In this document: positions 49,926 through 60,526 of the stretch, in pieces
Layout of the letters: every line of letters starts with the position of its first letter
Position numbering within the stretch: position 1 is the stretch's first letter
Assembly (NCBI GenBank): GCA_963082875.1
Contig: OY720098.1
Span: 9,300,001-9,364,000 of the forward strand
DNA length: 64,000 nucleotides
Source of the DNA: Corella eumyota
Taxonomy: Eukaryota; Chordata; Ascidiacea; Phlebobranchia; Corellidae
Direction: 5' to 3'
Notes under the pieces: model-generated
What the model was told of the DNA's origin: nothing
What the model saw: only the letters and a program-made list of their open reading frames with translations
Databases searched by the model: none
Made by a program: the position numbers and the translations under genes

Positions 49926-50443
49926 TTTGCTAATTTTTTTTGTGTAACATTACGTTAGTTTGTAAAGATTTTTTGTTATATGCCAAATGTCTATAAGACA
50001 GGTATTTAAAGGACTAGATTATTTTAAGTAATGTTAAGTAATTAGTCGTAAAATAAAGAGAAATGCACAACATTAAAACTGATTTAAACTAGATCCTCTC
50101 TTTTAACGAAAATATTCTTCGCACATTGGGATTTTACGCCAGCTACTGTCATAGGTGGGCACAGTTAATCGAAAAAGCAACTTCGTTAAATGGTTATTCG
50201 TTACAAAATACACTAAAAATAAAAAAAAACTATATATTTTATTATTTACAGATTAGTTTATTTACAAAACATTTTAAATAAATACAAAACAACAAAAATA
50301 AATACTAATACACTAATGATTTGCTTAATTATTTTATGTTTTCTATAAAAATATATAATCAGATACAGTAAAGTTTAAATAAATATTAAGTTATATAAAT
50401 ACGTTTATAAATATAAATTTTCAAGCTTGGGCATGATCTCTTC

Positions 50444-51128
50444 TTAACTTCTTTGTTGTTCAGTTCTGTTATTGTGCGCTCTTTTTCTGCAGCTTGGTGT
50501 GATAGCGACACAGTCACAAGCTATCGGTAATTCAATCACTCTGTCTCTTGTAACGTTTTCAATTCTGTAGGTAATTGTACGTTCATAGGTTGTCACATTT
50601 ACTTCATAATGCCTGTGCAGGTCTTTACAGTTATAGGGATTCGAGCATCTTTTACTACATTCTACAAAGTGGATTAAGCGAGGCCCCAGCATATTTTTAC
50701 AAGATTCAAGGTTGTATTTGGTGTACGGAGCAAATGTGTTGGTTACATTTTCCCCTTCTTCGGTAAAGTCGCATTTTAAGATTTTGATCAGAAATCTAAA
50801 ATACATACATTTGTTGTAGAGTTCGTTTTTAATGCTAAGGATTAGTTACCGCTTACAGCATATAAAAAAAAGGGTTTGAATTTTTATACAGTTAATTCAC
50901 AAATGTAAATAATTTCCTTACCGTTTGTCTTTGCCGTTTTTAAAACTTGAGAACACTGCATCGGTGGTGAGTAACACAGTCATTAACAGGGTCACGAGGT
51001 ACTAAAACAAAAATATTATTTAATATAGTTTTAATATATCCAGATCAAGACGTACCCTTAAACTATATGAACGTTCTTTATTTTTATTAAATCAAAACAT
51101 TTAAAACTCTTACCGAAATAGGAGCCAT
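50444..51128 (-). CDS. Small secreted cysteine-rich protein, cytokine-like (cluster member C), 148 aa
   Basis: Coding exons: 51114-51128 (MAPIS), 50922-51001, 50444-50795, in phase. It differs from member B at few residues (for example FTEEGEN for FSDKGEN, NPYNC for NPYSC, YEVNV for YQVNV, NRTEQQRS for NRTEQRRS). All cysteines and the frame are kept, and most changes I can see are conservative. Both copies look functional. The first codons have diverged (MAPIS versus MVRIS), so the signal peptides differ at their start. Role as for member B: secreted, probably disulfide-bonded, of unknown activity. Confidence 0.8.
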
Positions 51129-53109
51129 TTTGCTAATTTTTTTGTGTAACACTACGTTAGTTTGTAAAGATTTTTTGTTATATGTCAATAGGTGTACCAC
51201 TGTCATTTTATAGGACCAGATCGAAATTAAAAAAAAGCAATTATTTTAACTAATGTAGTAATTATAGTCGTAAAAGGAAAAATACACATCTTAAAACTAG
51301 ATACCCTTTTTTAACGAAAATATTCTTTCCACAATGTTTCAGTATATAGAACAGTCAAAGATTTTCAGAAGTAGTGTACCTTACATTTTTTTTAAATTTT
51401 CCGATTCCAATAAAAAAATTTCAAAAGGAGAAAAAAATGCAAAAATATTTATCACCTGTTTGTAATTTGTTGCAATAACGCAAGCGAAAACAACGTATTG
51501 ATTTTATATTAAATCTATCTATTAAACGATTAATGGTAGAATAATAAACTCGCAATAATCACATCGGCCCCGCCCACGCCTCTTGGTTAAAGATTACTTA
51601 ATAATTAGGCAACATCTAGGAATTTTTAAATGGAATTTTTTATACAAAACGAATAAAAAATAATGATACCGAAACGTTGTTGGCAATTAAGGTAAAGTAA
51701 AGGTTACTTTCAATTAATGTTTAAGGATACCTTTAAAAACTTTTTATTGCATTTTATTTAAAACCAAAATGTTTTTTTAACTAAATAAACTTGTGCAGTA
51801 AAATTAGGGTAATCACCATAATGTTAGACCCCGCTTAAAATTGTTTTTAAAAAAGTTTATTTTGAAAAGTTAAAGTATTAATATATATTTACAATTAATA
51901 GTAAAGATAAAAATAATTCTATTCAGATAAAAAAAATTAAAATAAATTCGTGTGCAAAATAAAGTTAATTTACTTTTTGAATCTTTTTTGAGTAGGCACT
52001 ATAAACGGTCTAAACTCCTGGTGAACCAGGACCTAATCACCCGCATAATTATTGGGAATTTATAATCTAGAATCCCAAACTGCTAAAGGCAACTCGAGAC
52101 TGGGTCGGGTTAACTAAACTAACTCTTTGTTTACACACCCCTCCTCGATAGAAACACAAAAACCTACCCTCTCAGAAGACATGGAAAAAGGGCCTATGCA
52201 TGACCCCTTATTAAGCCTAGGGCAAATAAGATATACAACTCTTTTTGTATTTTTACAGGGTCTTACCTAAATATTATATACTTTGTAAAACACAACATTT
52301 CCAGAACAAACGACCCGCTCAAATTAAAAATAAATTTTGATATTATTTTTTTACTTAATCTAATCAGTCTATATCTCTTTGTTTTGTGCTCAAGTTTTTA
52401 GTATTTATTAACTTACAAATAATTTCAATAACCCCTTTATATGTTTTATGCCACAAAATATTTAATAACTTTTAGGGGTTACTGGTTTTAAAAGTACACA
52501 ATATGTTTTTTAATATTCTTCATTTAAGAATCAACAAACAATATTTATTTTGATTTGAGACATAGTTAGTAATTAAAATTCTTTACTTTTTGTAATTATC
52601 AAAAAGAAATTAATATAGTGCAGTAAAATTATTTGAGTTTGTTTAGGGTTCTTTACTAACTTAGTATTAAATATACAGACAGGAATTCTTATATTAAAAA
52701 ACTAAGGTGGGTGTATTGCGAAGGTGTATTTTTGTTACATTTTAATTCAAGGTTATTAAAAATAGGGGAAAATAATCGTTTATTAGTGTTTGGTTTGGGA
52801 GAAAATGATTTAAGATAATATTTCTTGAGCTTAAGATATTATAAAATAAAATAACAACCCTTCTATAATAATACCACAAAATTATGTTTTTATAATTACA
52901 AGTTAGTTTATTGGACATTGAAAATACATTCTATATAAATACAAAATACAATAAATAAATAAATAGCAATAAAATACATGATTGCATAATCATTCTGTAT
53001 TATCTAGCAAGTACAAAGAAAGCGCAATATAGTTTAAATAAATAATAAACTTATTAAATAGTATAATGAATAGATAAATAGCAAGATATAAAACAAAAGT
53101 CATTTTTTT
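51129..53109. other. Intergenic DNA between cytokine-like members C and D
   Basis: The first 200 bases match the upstream flank of member B (the TTTTAACGAAAATATTCTT word recurs). A GGGTAATCACC near 51807 weakly recalls the 48.4-kb block. A less A+T-rich patch lies at 52000-52220. No gene is recognised. Confidence 0.4.
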
Positions 53110-53905
53110 TTAACTTTTTCTTCTTCGGTTTTTTTTTTTTTTTTCAGCTCCTTTTTTGGCTACGCAATTGCAATGCGTGGGAATATAAACTGTTCTGTTT
53201 TTTTCGTTATCTTTAAATCTATAGGTTAGTTCAAGTGCTTGTTCAAATGGTTTAACAGTATATTTTTGTTTAAATTCATTTTTAATGCTGCCACATGGAT
53301 TTTTACAAAATTTCTCGCATTTTGCAACGCTGAATAAATTTTTACCGACTACGTTGTTACATCGGATGTCGTATTTTTTGTAAGGAGAAGTGATGTCGTT
53401 GACTTTTGTCTCACCACCAGCTGCTTTGCAATTTAAATCTTTGATCAAAAATCTAAACATATAAATAACATTATATTATGTATTAGTTAATGAGTTAAAA
53501 ATTAGTTAGCGTTTGTGAAATGTACTTAAAACAAAATTACAGTATTACTTTTAATAAAGCTTGTAGTCGATTGCCCGCCCTAAAGGCTTAAACATTTTAT
53601 TTGTAGAAATTTAAACATTTTATTTGTACAAACATATAAATTAAATTACTAACGTAAGTGATTTTCTTACCTTTTATCTTTTTTGTTTTTCATACTTGAT
53701 AATGCTTTTCTTATTTTTATTGCATCGCAAAGAAACACAATCGTCAACAGAAGCAATAAATACTAAAACAAAAAAAACATTTATTATAATTTCGATTCTA
53801 ATAAATATAGTAAAATAAACGTTTTTTCATTTTTGATAAATATAATAAAAATTAAACGTCAAACTCAAAATGTGCATAAAAAGCTCTTACCAAAATTCGA
53901 ACCAT
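53110..53905 (-). CDS. Small secreted cysteine-rich protein, cytokine-like (cluster member D), 149 aa
   Basis: Coding exons: 53891-53905 (MVRIL), 53671-53762, 53110-53452, in phase. The signal peptide is MVRILYLLLLLTIVFLCDA. The mature part has KDLNCKAAGGE, TSPYKKYDIRCNN, AKCEKFCKNPCGS, then RTVYIPTHCNCVAKKG and a very basic tail (KKKKNRRRKS). It is closer to member A than to B and C in the CNCVAK core. The lysine run is encoded by 16 consecutive A residues, a slippage-prone tract in a coding exon; the frame as read stays open to a stop shared in type with the other members (R-[RK]-S end). Confidence 0.78.
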
Positions 53906-55334
53906 TTTGCTATTTTTTTCTTATAGTTAGATAGCTTGGTTTTAGTTTGGTAATGTTGACTTTTTTTAAAGGAGCTGTATTTATGCATTTCTGAGCCAAC
54001 TCGAAAATTTCGTATATCCATAACTATTTTAGGCTTACGTAAATGGTAAATTAGAAACTAAGTTAAATACACAATCTTCGAAAGTCAAACAGAAGTATTC
54101 GTCCGACGTGACAGTCGTACGTACGCCCGTTTTATATTTCAACACTTAAAAATCGCCCACTTAAAAAAATTCCTTTACGTAAACAAATAGACTTAAATTG
54201 TCCCGTATTATAATGCCCTGTGGTTAACAGTACACGGTGCTTTTCTTGTTTCAAGTTCCGCATACTTTAATGTGGGAATGATAGCGGGTCACCAAATCAT
54301 TACGCCGAAATTTTAACCGAAATTTTCCGATAAGAAAAAAAAATCGGAGTCTTAACAGAAGGTAAGAAATTTTGTTTTACAAAAATAAATTCCACCTAAA
54401 ATAAATCTCTATTTTAATAACAAAGACTCGACTAACAATAGAAATAAAAGGAAAGCTAATATACCTACAAAAAGAAAAGATTTAAAAATTTTGGTTTATT
54501 TTAAAACATGTAATTTTTATTCATTTCAACATTGGCTTTTACGTAAAAAAAACTTTAATCGGCTCAAAACTTAAATATTTAAGCAGGAAGTTTATTATTA
54601 GTATATTAAGTTTATGGTAGCTTATATAGCCGTTATAGCCGTTTAGCAAATATTTAATGTGGGCAAACATTAGGTTTAAAAATTGAGTGAAAATTAAATA
54701 AAAATTTATTGTTCTACACCCGCAACTAATTTTTATTAACAGTTTCAATATTTGATTTTCTGTTAAACCAACATTAGTCTAAATGTATGAAAATTTCGGT
54801 ACTTTTCAAAAGAAAAAAAAAAAACAATAAATATATTTATTCTTTACTACTTTCATTGTTATTTTAAGATGTTTTTAGAAGTCTCAATTTTATATAGAAT
54901 TGTTACGTAATAATAGAATAGGCGTCCGGTTGGAAAGCGCGTAATGTTTGTTTAAAAAAGGTTTTTTGTAATAAAAATAATTTTCCTCAAAAAGGTGATT
55001 TTTAATTTTAGGAATTTGACGTCATGGGGCTTAAAAAAATGTGCCACCAGTTTCGTTTTATATAAAATTTGTAATCTGCTGAAATTTTATTAAAAATTGC
55101 GCAACTTGGAATAAGTTTCAAATAAGATTTTAACTAAGATTAAAAAAAAAGATAAATTTCAAATTTCTTAAAAATAATTAATCAATAAATAAAAGCGCAA
55201 TAAATATGTTTAATAATACAGCAAAATAAACAGCAGTTGGCTAATAATAAATACTATGATTAAACAATAACCAGTATAGCGTTAAATAAATGCGATTACA
55301 CATACAGGTATGCTAAAAATAAAATACGTTACAT
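53906..55334. other. Intergenic DNA between cytokine-like members D and E
   Basis: No gene is recognised. TGACGTCA is at 55018-55025. The open frame at 54539-54748 is hydrophobic, A+T-driven and has no splice context. The remainder is A+T-rich. Confidence 0.4.
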
Positions 55335-56013
55335 TTAAAAGCAAGGTGAAATAATACAATCAGCTACTACATCTATGCTTTTTGCTCTTTCAATTGAACA
55401 ATTCCTACAAATAAGCTCTTGGGTCCGCCATTTTACTTTGATCCATTGACGATTTAGAAATAAAATGGATTTGTTGGTCATCTTACCCAGTATATTTTGG
55501 CAACTTGTTGGTATTTTTATAATGTTCAAGCACACTTTATTGTAGATTCGTTGTTTTCCATAAACAGGACATTGCAAAATGTATTCAATATAGGGTGGGA
55601 TAACCGCTGAGTTTACAGTTTTTTCCGCAACTTTACATCCCAGTTCTGACAACAATCTATTTAAAAAAAATAAATTATGTGCTATCAGCCTTTAGTAACA
55701 TACCCAACAAAAAAAATTTAGAAACACATTTACATACATCCCAAAAAAATTCCTTAAAAAGCTTTGAGCTAATTTAACATTTTATATATGAAAAATACGA
55801 ACGCAATATCTTTTTGATGTAGGTTTCTTGTAGCCTCCTCCAACGGTATTATTTCTTCTTGTGATGTATCGATTACAATGCCAGCAACGACGCTGTAATA
55901 CATTACCAAAGAAGTAAATATCTAAAATAAAAAATATAAGATTTGATATCATTTATAGATAATTTTAAGAAAACTTTGTGATATGCACATACCTGTATTG
56001 CCCAGAGCTTCAT
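55335..56013 (-). CDS. Divergent small secreted cysteine-rich protein (cluster member E)
   Basis: Exon 1 is 55993-56013 (MKLWAIQ), exon 2 starts at 55921, and the last exon is 55335-55656. The signal peptide reads MKLWAIQIFTSLVMYYSVVAG. The last exon has SELGCKVAEKTV, PPYIEYILQCPVYG, NKVCLN, TSCQN, then ELICRNCSIE and the end ISPCF. The C...PYxxY...C framing matches members A-D (for example CDFSD...APYTKYNLESC), so it is a diverged relative, but the late CxCVA core is not kept. The exon 2 donor is uncertain: the frame of the last exon needs a phase-2 donor, and the only fitting GT is a weak site at about 55804 (AT|GTTAAA). The protein length is therefore not firm. Confidence 0.55.
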
Positions 56014-56901
56014 CTTCGATATTTTTTTCAAGTTTCTTAACGATTTAAAAATTTAAAGTAAAAACACTTCTTCCGATTATTGTGATAAGCAATTTTTTGT
56101 GATTTTGCATCTTGTGGTGCGGTCATATATAATGTGTCCATAATTTAACGACTGTTCCTTTTCTAAAACAAACGTTTTGGAACTTTTTTAATATTTTTTT
56201 CCAAATTTAACAAGATTATTAAAAATTACAACATTTCATATTTGCTTGTTTTTATGGTGTAAGTTTAATTTTCAATTTCTTATCTACTACTCTTTATCCA
56301 ATAAATGACGATTGATAATTTTTATCGTGACTAAATTTGGCCATAAATTTTAAATTAATAACTTTTATGACAAAAAAAACGTTTGTATTATTTGTTCAAA
56401 GGTGGAGACTTACCTATAAACTTTTAAAGAGAAAGCAATTTATTTAAATATGAAAAATTTATAAATTAGAGTACATCATATGAATTAGAGATATCAAAAA
56501 TAAAAAAACCGACCTTATTCGGAAAAATTTATAAAATCTTGTAGAAAACCTTTTAAATCACGTGGTGATTCGAGACAGCGTTTCCAAAACTAATTAAAAC
56601 GTTATATACTCTTATAAACATTTTGTAGCAATATCTTTAGTCGAATTATTAAAAAAATCTCATACAAACTGAAACAGAATAAATTTTTAAGTAAAACCAT
56701 TTATATAACGTAACTTTTTATTTTGTAAAAAAACTGAAATGGACGTTTTTGTACAGTTTTAGGTAAAGTGTAAAAAGCATTAGGTAATCAATGCTGCCAA
56801 TCTTGATTTAGGCTGATAAGTACAAATCTTAAACTGTCTTTTTTAAATAAGAATTGTTATAAATACATAATTTTTATTAAGCTAATCAGCAGACCAGTGC
56901 T
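56014..56901. promoter_or_regulatory. Divergent intergenic region between cytokine-like member E and PLD6
   Basis: The two genes start away from each other, 888 bases apart, so promoters for both must lie here. The sequence is A+T-rich with no TATA or GC island that stands out. A CACGTGGTGATTCGAGACAGCG patch near 56559 is the least A+T-rich part. Confidence 0.35.
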
Positions 56902-58002
56902 ATGAACAAAATAACGTGGGGCACTGTGTTAAAAATCGGTTCAATTGTTACTGTCACAGAAGGAATTTTGTATATTTTCTATAAAGCCTTAAATTGGTCA
57001 TGTCGAAAATCTGTTATTCCTTGGCACAAAGTTTTGTTTTTTCCAGACAAGAAAATACCCTGTCGAGAATATTTACTTACTGCACAAGTAATTTTTTTAA
57101 CCTTATACAATATTTTGAATTACTAAATGGTGGAAATTTAAAATGTGCAATACTACCCTTCGTATTTTTTTTAATTGTAATTACAGAATTGCTGTTTTCT
57201 ATTTTAGTTAACTGCACTTCAATTCTAATTTTTATACACATTCATTACAGGGGTGTAAAAAGAAAAGGTGTACATATTCACATGATGAAAAATCATCTTT
57301 TATTCAACTGATCCGATGTGTTATGACAGCTGAACGGTCTCTAGATATTTGCATGTTTAGCATCACATGCCATGTACTGTCATATTTTCTATATAATTTT
57401 AAATGCAGCCTTTGTTTGTATCAACAATTGCTCTTTAAAAAAAATATTTGATTTACTAGCCTAGTGATATTGCAGATTTAGTTTAATAGCCCAGTGTCAT
57501 GTTGCCTATACCATAAAACTTAATAACTGTTATCTAGGAATTAGCACAAGCTGTGTTGATAAAATATCGCCAAGGAGCTAAAGTTCGAATCATATCTGAT
57601 ACAGAATATATGAACCTAAAAGGATCTAAAATGCCAGAGTTTTGCAATGACGGTAAGACTTTAAATAATATTTATTTTTTAAAGTTAAGCTTACATGTAA
57701 AATTTTTTAAGGAATTCCACTAAGACATGACCGCTCTTCTTACTTAATGCATCACAAGTTTCTAATTGTGGATGGTAAAATTGTTGTAACTGGGTCATTT
57801 AATTGGACACATGCTGCTGTAATAGGTACCTTTTTTAAAATTTAATTTGTACATGGTATATTTATATTTGTGATTGTTGTATTATTTTTAAGGTAACAAC
57901 GAAAATGTTTTGGTTTCAAACCACCCTGATATTCTGGAACCTTATTCAAAAGAGTTTGAAAATTTGTGGTTAAAATTTTGTCCTTTAAATGAAATAAAAT
58001 AA
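56902..58002 (+). CDS. PLD6: Mitochondrial cardiolipin hydrolase / Zucchini endonuclease (phospholipase D6), 215 aa
   Basis: This is an outer-mitochondrial-membrane member of the phospholipase D family. In animals it cleaves piRNA precursors (Zucchini/MitoPLD) and is reported to hydrolyse cardiolipin. Coding exons: 56902-57087, 57251-57373, 57538-57652, 57712-57825, 57893-58002, in phase. The N terminus has a membrane anchor (KIGSIVTVTEGILYIFYKAL). Next come FFPDKKIPCREYLL and GCKKKRCTYSH, forming the small CCCH-type zinc site of the family. SLDICMFSI starts the catalytic fold. The single HKD motif is complete in MHHKFLIVDGKIVVTGSFNW, followed by NNENVLVSN. One HKD per chain means it acts as a dimer, as in the family. 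It is slightly shorter than human PLD6 (252 aa). AATAAA overlaps the stop (57993-57998), and another lies at 58082-58087. Confidence 0.92.
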
Positions 58003-58678
58003 TTTTAACCACTTTGGAATGTAATTTCTAACACACAGATAAGTTATAGTTAATGTTTTACAATATTAACATGTAGTTTTAAATAAATGAGCTGTAAACC
58101 CCATTGTAATCCTGTTTAAGGATCGTACGTAACAACACCTTGTATTTTTTTAAATTTACAAAAAACATTTTTCAAATTACAACATTTCATTTATTTCACA
58201 GAATTATTACCAAAGACACCACAAAACATTTATTTGATATAATAACTTTCAAAAATTAATGTCCCATATACAGGTAAATTTAAATGTTAGGTACGGATTC
58301 CATGCTAAATGTAATAGGACGGCCATAAAAATGGACCATATAATAAAGAATAAAATATATAGTGCATGTTAAGTTCAAGTAGGACGACATTAAAAACAGA
58401 CATTTGATTAAAACAATAAAAATGGCTAAGTTAGATACGTTAACATAGTTGGCTAAAATCAAAATTGTTAAAACCGTAGGAATGCATATCAATGTGTTAA
58501 AAGCATGCACTAATAAGCTTGAATGTAATGCCAGAAGTGTAATAATGTTTTGAATATGAGGTATGGTCTATTTAAAAATTATTCTTGTGTATGGATAAAA
58601 GCAATGATAAAAACTAACTTGATTACATAAAATTACCCTTTATAAAGAATTACATGGCAAACTTTAGATTTGAAATTT
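58003..58678. other. Convergent 3' flank between PLD6 and carbonic anhydrase
   Basis: This contains the 3' UTRs of both genes. The open frame at 58280-58510 (minus) is hydrophobic and A+T-driven with no splice or family support. No RNA gene is recognised. Confidence 0.4.
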
Positions 58679-60526
58679 TTAGTGGTTGTTACAGACAAGG
58701 CATCTGTTATGGATAGGTTGAACTGGCCTGAAGTTATCCACAAGAACCACATCGCTATCTTCTTTTTTGTTGCTACACAATTTTCGCAGGGAAGAAATCT
58801 ACAAAAAAGTGTTTTTATAAACTTTTTTACTACACTAAGAATTATCAAAAAAAGGAAATATTAAGAATATATACCTGTTCTTCTGATATAAAGACCGGTG
58901 AAGTAAAGTTAATCCATTGTACACATTCACTTAATGGTGGAGTAGTTAGACTTCCACTATAAAATGTGTATTCATCCCTCTCTGTAAATAAAACATAGCA
59001 TATTGATATATATAATTAAACAACTTTTAATGTAACTCCATTGGACGTACTGTTGTACTTTAATATTTGTAACACTTACTTGAAGGTAGCATGGATTCAA
59101 ATTCTAGCCCCTCAGCTATATCAACGGCCATACCCTATTATAATACAAAATATATTTACTGATACTATTATATCTTTAAATAAAAGTAAAAATAAATCTA
59201 GAAGCCTACTTAAATTACCTTGTGTGGTACTTTGTTAACATATTCAGCAATTTTGTCAAAAGATTTTGTTGAATCTCCGACCTACAATAAAACAAAAAAT
59301 AGGAATTAAATTTTCAGATCTTTTTAACATGACTTTTATAAGATTTTATAGCTTACCTGTAGAAAAACCCCAAGAACGCAAAGCCCATCTTCATGTTCAA
59401 GTGCTTCATTGAACGATTTATATTTCTCATTCAAATGAACTAAATGCATCTAAAATAACACTAGTAATGTTAAAATCAATATAACAATAATTAATTTTAA
59501 TAAGACCCAAATTTTAATTGTAAGTGCAAAAATGCTAAGCAGTTTTCTATTATTAGTTTTTAATTACCTCAGCAGAATAAGATTGACCATTCAATGTATG
59601 TTCTGAACCCCGATCATTTTCAGCCCCCCAGTGAAAGTGAAATTGTAAAAGACGATGGCGTCCAGCCAATGGCCCACCACTGATTGCAGAGTTCGATCCG
59701 CTAGTTGAAAATGTAACGGAATGTCCGCTATTCACAACAGAAGTCAGATCTTTTGGGTCATAATTAATTTCTAGTTTGGGAAATGCCTTATTCTAAATAA
59801 AAAAAAGTAAAATTTATACATGTTATTATCACTACAATTAAATCCACTGTCAGACTGTGTTATTTTTTTTAAATAACCCTGCCTTAATTACTTTATACTA
59901 GTTAGCAAGTCAAAAAATTATGCATAAACAATATTGAAAATTTACCTGCAAATTTTTGGTGTTTAGGTCAATTGGTGATTGCCTTTTTCCATTTGCAGCT
60001 ATCGGGAACAAACTACCCCATTTATCCGGAGCTACAAAAACAGAATATGTCGTTAAATAACTAAATTACACACTTACTATGCTAAATTACTATACTATAT
60101 TTAGTTTACAATTATGCGAATACCATTATAATATTTTTGTTGAAAAGTTTTTGTTAAATTGCCGTTAGCTTTGATTAAACGATTCCAACCAGTTCTTATC
60201 ATGATTGCAATATTCAAGTTTGATCGTTATCATAATTAATATTAATAAAATTCAGTCATATTGCGACTGTTTTAATCAAAACTAAAACTTTATAAACCTT
60301 TTGACTGAAAACAGGCACACGCGTATTGTTTACGGTTGACGCGTTTTGTGGTATTATGACGTAACAGGTGTTTCCGTTGTAAATTTAGATATTTATGCTC
60401 ATACGTTTATCCTCTTTTAATAATACCGTAAAATTTACAAATTAATAAAAACCCTGGAATAAGGATAACTCAAAATTATACGTTCTTACTTATTTTTCCA
60501 TTTCCGTAACCCCATTGTCCAGACAT
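58679..60526 (-). CDS. Cytosolic alpha-carbonic anhydrase, 261 aa
   Basis: This enzyme interconverts carbon dioxide and bicarbonate in the cytosol. Coding exons: 60490-60526, 59946-60031, 59568-59792, 59357-59449, 59219-59281, 59080-59134, 58875-58981, 58679-58798, in phase. The start MSGQWGYGNGK aligns with the N terminus of vertebrate CA1-3/7/13, and there is no signal peptide. RQSPIDLNT and the proton-shuttle histidine in NSGHSVTF (H64 type) are present. Zinc ligands are the two histidines in QFHFHWGAEN and the one in MHLVHLNEKY. The gatekeeper threonine is in GSLTTPPLSECVQWI. The length equals that of CA2 (260 aa). All catalytic residues are intact, so it should be active. The last residues after VDNFRPVQPI are unusual (HNRCLVCNNH), replacing the typical NRQIxASF end. 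Confidence 0.93.
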
